Of a stretch of 36,085 nt of DNA, positions 31,063 through 36,085 are shown in pieces. Positions within the stretch are counted from its first letter, which is position 1. Every line of letters begins with the position of its first letter. The translations under genes and the position numbers were made by a program. The stretch comes from Bacillota bacterium (lineage in GTDB: Bacteria; Bacillota; Desulfotomaculia; Desulfotomaculales; Desulfallaceae), in contig JAEXOR010000061.1 in assembly GCA_023439185.1 (NCBI GenBank), forward strand, positions 1 to 36,085. Direction: 5' to 3'. The notes beneath the pieces were generated by a model. That model saw only the letters and a program-made list of their open reading frames with translations, was not told where the DNA came from and made no database searches.

Positions 31063-32433
31063 TTGAGAAAGTTCCTGATTCCAATTTTGACCGGGCTGCT
31101 GGTAATGGCCCTGTCCACCGGCGCCGCCTGGGCCAATTCATGGTCCAACCCATGGGGCAATTCCTGGGGTGGCCAGAGCAACATGGGTAAAATGAAAACG
31201 ATGCAGATGCAGTACAAGTCTATGAAAAACGGTCAGGCGCAGTACAAGGGCTATAATTTCAAGGACGTCGGTAAAAACCATTGGGGCTACGGTTCGATAT
31301 ACAATATGTCGGCCATGGGTTTGTTCGCCGGTTATGGTGACGGCACTTTCAAACCCAACCAGGAAATCTCTGAAGCCGAAATGCTCACTGTATTAATCAG
31401 GTTGGTGGATGAAACCAACGTCGAAGATAAAGATAAGGATAAGCTCAAATCCAGCAAGAAGTCTTCCCGGTATGAAACATGCGTTGCTTTCGGTAAAGCC
31501 TTGGAAAAGAACGGTTACCTGAAGGTGGACAAAAATAAACCAGCCAGCCTGCCCTTTGTGGACGGCACAATAATGATTGACGATAAAGAAGTGAATTACG
31601 TCCTGGCCATGTACAAGGCCGGCTACATCAAGGGCGCGCCCGGCAACAAGTTCCTGCCGGACAATACAATCACCAGGGCTGAAATGGCCGCTATCCTGGA
31701 AAGGATCCTGGCCGACCTGAAAGAAGCTCTGGAAGATGAAGAAGACGTGGAAGACGTTGATCTCGACGACCTGGAAAGCGTACTGTTAAGCGATTACAAA
31801 AAAATTAAGGATGTCCGTGTAGAAGATATCAGCCTGAAAGGCGGCGTGGACGAGGTTGCCGTTGAGATAGATGTTGACCTGGATAAATACGAGGACCAAT
31901 GGGCCGCGTTACAGGACAGTGATATTACGAAGTGGCTTAAAAACCTGGTGGCCGACATTCAGGATGAACTCACCGCCAGTACCAGGGTTAGCGGCGAGAT
32001 CATCAACAGCGATAACGATGACGTACTGGTGGTATTCAGCAAGAAAGGGACCAAAGATCTCTCGGTAACTTATCAGGATGATGATTACCGGGGCGACGGT
32101 GTCGACGACGTTAACGACGTCGAGGCCGCGCTTAAAGGCGATAGATTCGATGTGGGCGGTATTGAGTTCAAGATTACATCAATCAACTATTATGATGATG
32201 ATGAGATTACGGTTGAACTGAAGGCTCAGGAAGTAATTCCTTACAGCTATTGGAACGGTTTGGACAGCAGCGACATTGAAGATGATGTGGAAGCTGTCTG
32301 CGCCGTAATTGCGAAAGCCTTCCAGGACGACGCCGATGCAGACCCGGTAACGATTTTCATCTCTTTGTATGATGAAGGAGCGGCAAAACTGGCGGACTAT
32401 GAGTATGACGTGGAGGACGAATACTTGTATTAA
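31063..32433 (+). CDS. S-layer homology (SLH) domain surface protein
   Basis: A 456-residue exported protein. The signal peptide is MRKFLIPILTGLLVMALSTGAAWA, followed by a Trp/Asn/Gly-rich linker. SLH 1 is FKDVGKNHWGYGSIYNMSAMGLFAGYGDGTFKPNQEISEAEML. SLH 2 includes LPFVDGTIMIDDKEVNYVLAMYKAGYIKGAPGNKFLPDNTITRAEM. These anchor proteins to secondary cell-wall polymers. The C-terminal ~230 residues are very acidic (many Asp, DDD/EDDVEA runs) and of unknown fold, possibly calcium-binding. I chose TTG 31063 because GAGGAGG lies 9 nt upstream and the signal peptide begins there; the GTG at 31045 is inside the SD. An unusual structured leader precedes it. Confidence 0.9.
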   Translation: MRKFLIPILTGLLVMALSTGAAWANSWSNPWGNSWGGQSNMGKMKTMQMQYKSMKNGQAQYKGYNFKDVGKNHWGYGSIYNMSAMGLFAGYGDGTFKPNQEISEAEMLTVLIRLVDETNVEDKDKDKLKSSKKSSRYETCVAFGKALEKNGYLKVDKNKPASLPFVDGTIMIDDKEVNYVLAMYKAGYIKGAPGNKFLPDNTITRAEMAAILERILADLKEALEDEEDVEDVDLDDLESVLLSDYKKIKDVRVEDISLKGGVDEVAVEIDVDLDKYEDQWAALQDSDITKWLKNLVADIQDELTASTRVSGEIINSDNDDVLVVFSKKGTKDLSVTYQDDDYRGDGVDDVNDVEAALKGDRFDVGGIEFKITSINYYDDDEITVELKAQEVIPYSYWNGLDSSDIEDDVEAVCAVIAKAFQDDADADPVTIFISLYDEGAAKLADYEYDVEDEYLY

Positions 32434-32460
32434 GCGCGCAGTTTCGGAAAAAGTACCCCC

Positions 32461-32507
32461 ATAGATCAGAGAGCCGGGCGCATATGCGGCCCGGCTCTCT
32501 GATCTAT
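32461..32507. terminator. 47-nt near-perfect palindrome between convergent genes
   Basis: An 18-bp perfect stem (32461-32478 with 32490-32507) encloses the smaller palindrome CGCATATGCG. It lies between the convergent SLH and beta-propeller genes, so it can act for both. There is no strong T-run on the plus side (GTTCTGTT), so termination may depend on the very stable stem. Confidence 0.7.
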
Positions 32508-32566
32508 GTTCTGTTCCCGGAACAATTGTGGAAACCCGGGGGGCGGCTCCTTTGTATCCCCAAACC

Positions 32567-32582
32567 GTAGGGGCGCCCCTAC
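32567..32582. repeat. Palindromic repeat, copy A
   Basis: GTAGGGGCGCCCCTAC is a perfect 16-bp palindrome 10 nt beyond the beta-propeller stop. A 14-bp copy (AGGGGCGCCCCTAC) occurs at 34885-34898, upstream of the same gene. Confidence 0.6.
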
Positions 32583-32592
32583 ACCGTGTTCC

Positions 32593-34788
32593 TTAGCGCA
32601 GGGTGATTTGTTTGATTTGTTGCAGGGTCTCCAGGTTGTTGGCTTTAATCACCCGGTCGGAAACGGTGTAAAGGGTATCTTCAATATACAGCGAGCGTTT
32701 TACGGTGTTAAATTCATAGTAGTCCTTGGTATTTTCCAAAGTCGCGGGATGTTCCACCTTGCCCCGCAGACGGATGCCTTTGTCCGGGGAAATCTCAAAC
32801 ACGAACGCTCCCTGCCAGCCCTGGTCCGCGGGGGCGATTTTGCGGTCCGGCTGGTCAACCATGATCCGGTACTGCGGCATGTAGCTGATGGGGATTACCA
32901 GCAGGTTTTTATCCTTGCTGAACAGTACCGCCCGGTGGTCGTTCAGCGCCGGGGAATCGGAATCATCACGGTCCACCACGTATTTGGCCACTTCCTTTGG
33001 CGCGGCGGGGTTGGATACGTCAAATAAAGCAACTTTTACGCCCTGCTGGCGGGTGGGCTGCGGCATCACCATGGGCTGGACCGATACCGGGGCCGGTTCC
33101 GGGGCCGCATTGGCTTCCTGGTCAATTGGTGTCACGCTGACGCTAACCGATCCGACTGAGATCGAGGCGGCCACGCCGACTTCCCGGCCGATGCCGATCA
33201 GGTGGTTTTCATCATATGGATGCAGGTAATTTGAAAAGCCGGGTATTTTCAGCTCGCCCAGCACCTTTGGCTCGGCCGGTGTTTTCAGGTCGATGACAAA
33301 CAGGGGGTCCACCTGCCGGAAGGTCACCAGGTAGGCCCTGTCACCCATGAACCGTGCGGAGTAGATCCTTTCCGTGGGGGCCAAACCCAAGAGCCTGCCG
33401 GTTACCTGCAGGTTTTCGTCCAGTACGAAAATATTGTTTTTGGGGTCGGAAGGGTTGCTGAACCAGAAACCCTCCGAGGTGGTGGCAATGCGGAAGTACC
33501 CGTTATGCTCATCCATGGAGAACTGGTTCAAAACCTGGCCGTCCACTTCACCCCGGCAGAGGTATCTCACCTGGCCGCCGGCAATGGCCAGCTTGAAGAC
33601 GGCGGTTTTTTGCTGCTCCCGGGCGATATCCCGGTGCCATTTGTCGCGCAGGGCCGCGATTTTTTCTTCCAGCGCCAGGGCTTTATCATAGTCCAGCCCG
33701 TTAAGGTAATTATCTATGACAGACTCCGCTTGCTGCAGCTTTTGAGAGTAATCCCCGCTGGAATCGCGCACCGCTTTGAGCTGCTCCGCGATGTCCGCCG
33801 GCACCGCCGAGGCCAGACCGTCCAGCAGCTTGCCCGTAAGCAATGCGTAATCGGGGGTCTTGGGGCCGGTCAGGTAAATATGGTTTTGGGAAACGTAAAT
33901 GTTCTGGGAAGTGCCGGTCAGGTATGTTTTGCTCATTGGCGGGTTTGATTTTTCACCGGCCTGGAGTGTTAAAACAGTTGTGTACCGGTATGAATATTCG
34001 GGATTGGGAAAGAAGTGTATCTCGGTGGCCGGTACCGTGCGCACCTGGCCGTTGGTGGTAACCCGGGGCAGGGTCACTTTGGGCTCGCTGTCTTTGGTGG
34101 TGGACCGGTATACCGGTGAGTTGATGACCACGTAAATGTTCTCGCCGATCATGCGTGAATTAACGTACCAGCCGTCACAGATGTTATCCTGGACTAAAAC
34201 CGGTTTGCTGCGGTCGGTGATGTTGTATTTGCGGATGAACATGGTTTGCCCGTCGGACCCGTTGCCGAATACCACCAGGCTGTCGCCGTTGACAAAAGCT
34301 TCCGAGGGCCGGCCGGTAAACTCCAGGGTGGCCGTTTTTACGGCCTGTTTCGCCGGATGGGCCTTGACGATAAACAATTTATCGCCGCTGATTACATAAA
34401 GAAAATTACCGTCGGTTTTAACCAGGTCGGCTTCGTCCACGCCCTGTACCTGGTTGTTGGTACCGGAATAATCGGGAGCGGAGGATTCCTGCACCGCCGA
34501 CCTTTCGTCCCGGACAGCCGAGTCCATTTGCTTCATCATATTGGTATTGCCGGACCCGATCATGTCGGCCGCTCCGGTGGGGGCCGCCAGGCGCCGTGAG
34601 GACACCGTGTCGAATTGCTCCGCCATTTCGGCGCCGCTTTTGATATATTCGACCAATTCCTCGTAGGAGCTGAACCTGGCGGGCTCGTTGGCCGCCGATT
34701 GAGCGGGTTTATATGAGAGTCCCGCCGCCAGGGCCGCCGCCAGGACGCCCACAATAAAAACCCCGCCGATAATTCTTCGCAACAGCAT
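32593..34788 (-). CDS. Secreted protein with beta-propeller domain (PF09826-like)
   Basis: A 731-residue exported protein. An N-terminal hydrophobic segment (IIGGVFIVGVLAAALAAGLSY) is a signal peptide or anchor. The segment NNQVQGVDEADLVKTDGNFLYVISGDKLFIV is the hallmark of this family, and the rest is repeated beta-strand blades (KTYLTGTSQNIYVSQNHIYLTG, FMGDRAYLVTFRQVDPLFVIDL, VALFDVSNPAAPKEVAKYVV, and so on). Function is unknown; such proteins are thought to act at the cell surface. I chose ATG 34788 because AGGTG lies 9 nt upstream; the ATG at 34794 is too close. The longer frame to 34875 has no ribosome site and would spoil the signal peptide. Confidence 0.88.
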   Translation of the reverse strand: MLLRRIIGGVFIVGVLAAALAAGLSYKPAQSAANEPARFSSYEELVEYIKSGAEMAEQFDTVSSRRLAAPTGAADMIGSGNTNMMKQMDSAVRDERSAVQESSAPDYSGTNNQVQGVDEADLVKTDGNFLYVISGDKLFIVKAHPAKQAVKTATLEFTGRPSEAFVNGDSLVVFGNGSDGQTMFIRKYNITDRSKPVLVQDNICDGWYVNSRMIGENIYVVINSPVYRSTTKDSEPKVTLPRVTTNGQVRTVPATEIHFFPNPEYSYRYTTVLTLQAGEKSNPPMSKTYLTGTSQNIYVSQNHIYLTGPKTPDYALLTGKLLDGLASAVPADIAEQLKAVRDSSGDYSQKLQQAESVIDNYLNGLDYDKALALEEKIAALRDKWHRDIAREQQKTAVFKLAIAGGQVRYLCRGEVDGQVLNQFSMDEHNGYFRIATTSEGFWFSNPSDPKNNIFVLDENLQVTGRLLGLAPTERIYSARFMGDRAYLVTFRQVDPLFVIDLKTPAEPKVLGELKIPGFSNYLHPYDENHLIGIGREVGVAASISVGSVSVSVTPIDQEANAAPEPAPVSVQPMVMPQPTRQQGVKVALFDVSNPAAPKEVAKYVVDRDDSDSPALNDHRAVLFSKDKNLLVIPISYMPQYRIMVDQPDRKIAPADQGWQGAFVFEISPDKGIRLRGKVEHPATLENTKDYYEFNTVKRSLYIEDTLYTVSDRVIKANNLETLQQIKQITLR

Positions 34789-34863
34789 TGTCATTGTCAC
34801 CTGCTTCCGATGATTTTTACAATGCTGACGCCTTCGGCGGGGAAAAAGTTCCAACTCCGGGGC

Positions 34864-34885
34864 ATATGGTTGCAATATGGTTGCA
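34864..34885. repeat. Tandem duplication of an 11-bp unit
   Basis: ATATGGTTGCA occurs twice in succession at 34864-34874 and 34875-34885, directly before the palindromic repeat copy B. It looks like a local slippage product. Confidence 0.6.
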
Positions 34886-34898
34886 GGGGCGCCCCTAC
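34885..34898. repeat. Palindromic repeat, copy B
   Basis: AGGGGCGCCCCTAC repeats 14 bp of the 32567-32582 palindrome. The two copies flank the beta-propeller gene, suggesting a dispersed short element. Confidence 0.55.
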
Positions 34899-34912
34899 AA
34901 TTTATTCAGGTG

Positions 34913-34935
34913 ACACAAGGGCCGTTCCCCTGTGT
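34913..34935 (-). terminator. Hairpin after the spore coat gene
   Basis: On the minus strand ACACAGGGG pairs with CCCTTGTGT (one G-T wobble) around a 5-nt loop, just past the coat-protein stop. There is no T-run, so termination is likely but not certain. Confidence 0.45.
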
Positions 34936-34939
34936 ACCC

Positions 34940-35659
34940 TTACTGGGTGGGGTACTGTTGCTGTTGATTGGCGCCGGCGGAGTGGGAGATGAAATTCTGC
35001 GGCGAGGACGGCAGTTGGTACCAGCCCCGCTGGGACATATAGTTATAAATCTCGTACGCCATCTCAATGCAATTCCGCGACATATTGGCCAGCGCGTTTC
35101 TCAGGTGTGGTTCGGCGCTTTCCAGGGCGGAAGTGGTGTTCATTTCCGCGCTGAACTTGTGGAACATCAGCGCCCCTTCGGCGATAACCCGGTCGTTTAA
35201 CATACTCCCCGTACCCGCGGTTATGCCGGTTTGCATGGCCTGCTGCTGCCCCGTTCCCGTGCCCGCGGCATACTGGGTGCCGTATTGCATGCCTGTTTGC
35301 CCGGTATATGCTTGCTGCTGACCGGTAAACGCCTGCTGCTGTCCGGCTCCGTACTGCGGCGCGGACCACTGGTTGCCGTACTGGGTTGTGCCGGTTGAGC
35401 CCTGTTGGCCGCCCATGTTGCCGGTGTTCGCGGTCATGGTGGCTGGCATGGGCATTCCGCTGGTATCAATACCGTGGTTCTGGGCCATTTGCAGCAGTCT
35501 TTGGAAAGTGTCCAGGGTATGTCTTTGCTGGCGGTCCAGAATGCCGCGCAACTGCTGGTCCTGGCAATTGTTCAGATAAAGATTGTTATGGTCGATGATG
35601 CTGGAGTTGATCCTCAGCACTTCACTGAGCACCATAGCTTCCCGGGTTCCCTGTTTCAT
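34940..35659 (-). CDS. Spore coat protein, CotF-like
   Basis: A 239-residue protein with two helical blocks. The N-terminal EAMVLSEVLRINSSIIDHNNLYLNNCQDQQLRGILDRQQRHTLDTFQRLLQMA and C-terminal HKFSAEMNTTSALESAEPHLRNALANMSRNCIEMAYEIYNYMSQRGWYQLP match the CotF-type coat family. Between them lies a low-complexity Gln/Gly/Thr/Tyr-rich linker with repeated QQQAxTGQ motifs, likely disordered and cross-linkable. AAAGGAGG lies 6 nt before the ATG. It would be assembled on the outer spore surface late in sporulation. No sigma-E or sigma-K promoter was assigned. The linker repeats make its length likely variable between strains. Confidence 0.88.
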   Translation of the reverse strand: MKQGTREAMVLSEVLRINSSIIDHNNLYLNNCQDQQLRGILDRQQRHTLDTFQRLLQMAQNHGIDTSGMPMPATMTANTGNMGGQQGSTGTTQYGNQWSAPQYGAGQQQAFTGQQQAYTGQTGMQYGTQYAAGTGTGQQQAMQTGITAGTGSMLNDRVIAEGALMFHKFSAEMNTTSALESAEPHLRNALANMSRNCIEMAYEIYNYMSQRGWYQLPSSPQNFISHSAGANQQQQYPTQ

Positions 35660-35735
35660 GTTCTTCCTCCTTTTGAAATATTTTGGTTGCCCTGTTTATT
35701 ATTGAGATATTGCGCGGAAATTATACCGTAAACAA

Positions 35736-35762
35736 GCAAAAAACCCCCCTTTAGGGTGGTTC
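35736..35762 (-). terminator. Terminator after the iron-sulfur subunit gene
   Basis: On the minus strand AACCACCCTAAAGGGGGGTT folds into a hairpin and is followed by TTTTTTG. It lies downstream of the right-edge gene. The REP-like element sits between the two. Confidence 0.65.
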
Positions 35763-35862
35763 TTATAGGGAAGCAGTTTGTCATTGCGAGGAACGTCAGT
35801 GACGAAGCAATGACAAACAAGTAAATCCCTATGTGCACCGCCCTTTATAAGGGAGGCTCTTA
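35744..35862. repeat. Composite REP-like repeat with nested hairpins and flanking direct repeats
   Basis: The core GTTTGTCATTGC (35776-35787) pairs perfectly with GCAATGACAAAC (35807-35818). An outer ATAGGGA (35765-35771) pairs with TCCCTAT (35826-35832). Imperfect direct repeats of the type CCCTTTA-GGG-GG-TCTTA flank it at about 35744-35766 and 35839-35862. The TCATTGCGAGGAACG wording resembles a dispersed palindromic repeat common in clostridia and deltaproteobacteria (from memory). No transposase is near, so this is a non-coding, possibly non-autonomous element. Confidence 0.65.
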
Positions 35863-35869
35863 GCCGGTG

Positions 35870-36085
35870 TTAAGCCGGTTTAATACGTTTCTTCTCCTTA
35901 TACCCCAGCCCAAAGCGCGCCATCTTACGGCGCACAAAAGCCAATTGCGTCTGCAGCGGCAACTCCATGGGACAATTATCATCGCAGGCCATCAGGCCCA
36001 TGCACCCGAAAGCCCCCTCCTCACAGCCCACCACCTCGAAATACTCACCCGGGGTACGTTCATCCCGGGGGTCCACCATGAACCG
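35870..36085 (-). CDS. sdhB: Succinate dehydrogenase/fumarate reductase iron-sulfur subunit, C-terminal part
   Basis: The open frame enters from the right edge (RFMVDPRDERTPGEYF...) and ends with TAA at 35870; 71 residues are visible. RFMVDPRDER followed by the cysteine group C-x6-C-x5-C-x3-C-P (CEEGAFGCMGLMACDDNCP) is the C-terminal cluster-binding domain of SdhB/FrdB, and the tail has the usual Lys/Arg-rich helix. This subunit passes electrons between the flavoprotein and the membrane quinone site. The N-terminal 2Fe-2S domain and partner subunits would lie outside the window. The Met at 36079 is internal, not the start. Confidence 0.85.
   Translation of the reverse strand, partial: RFMVDPRDERTPGEYFEVVGCEEGAFGCMGLMACDDNCPMELPLQTQLAFVRRKMARFGLGYKEKKRIKPA

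Overview
The window looks like a chromosomal segment of an endospore-forming, anaerobic, clostridial-type Firmicute, with Peptococcaceae (Desulfotomaculum/Pelotomaculum-like) as my best guess. The evidence is an alpha/beta-type small acid-soluble spore protein, a CotF-like coat protein, an orphan cytoplasmic PAS histidine kinase of the sporulation-kinase type, an SLH-domain surface protein, a 2[4Fe-4S] ferredoxin, strong GGAGG ribosome-binding sites and frequent GTG/TTG starts. The taxonomic placement is inference; no rRNA is present.

Layout. 1-5980 is ordinary chromosome: a membrane protein with an acidic 13-residue repeat running off the left edge, a YkgJ-type cysteine-cluster protein, a peptide-binding lipoprotein, the spore protein, ferredoxin, an unrecognised protein, a HIT hydrolase and a His-Gln-Lys tRNA cluster. 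6015-6717 holds a start-less ORF remnant and a structured but gene-free stretch. 6718-17848 is a complete type I-C CRISPR-Cas locus in the order cas3-cas5c-cas8c-cas7-cas4-cas1-cas2, followed by a leader and an array of 50 repeats and 49 spacers. Its protein genes are visibly more AT-rich than the flanks. Inside cas8c a perfect Shine-Dalgarno sits just before an in-frame ATG, which predicts the small Cas11c subunit. Convergent with the array end is a single ORF that fuses a Phd/YefM-type antitoxin to a RelE/ParE-type toxin, with paired direct-repeat operators upstream.

18758-25496 carries a DUF192 protein, a small cysteine-containing protein, a YibE/F membrane protein, a secreted alkaline phosphatase divergent from an MFS transporter (with an 18-bp perfect palindrome between them), and the PAS histidine kinase. 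25475-30816 (minus strand) carries typA/bipA and a tightly coupled four-gene unit: ECF sigma factor, zinc-finger anti-sigma factor, ABC ATPase and ABC-2 permease. 30900-36085 carries a structured 5' leader before an SLH protein, a secreted beta-propeller protein, a spore coat protein, a composite REP-like repeat, and the C-terminus of a succinate dehydrogenase/fumarate reductase iron-sulfur subunit cut by the right edge.

How the genes work together. Cas1, Cas2 and Cas4 would add spacers at the leader end. The array transcript, read left to right, would be processed by Cas5c and loaded into a Cas5c-Cas8c-Cas7-Cas11c complex that recruits Cas3. The sigma/anti-sigma/ABC unit reads as a membrane-signal-responsive transport module. 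The most unusual items are the antitoxin-toxin fusion beside the array, the internal cas11c start, the gene-start-like spacers, the structured SLH leader and the composite repeat near the right end.
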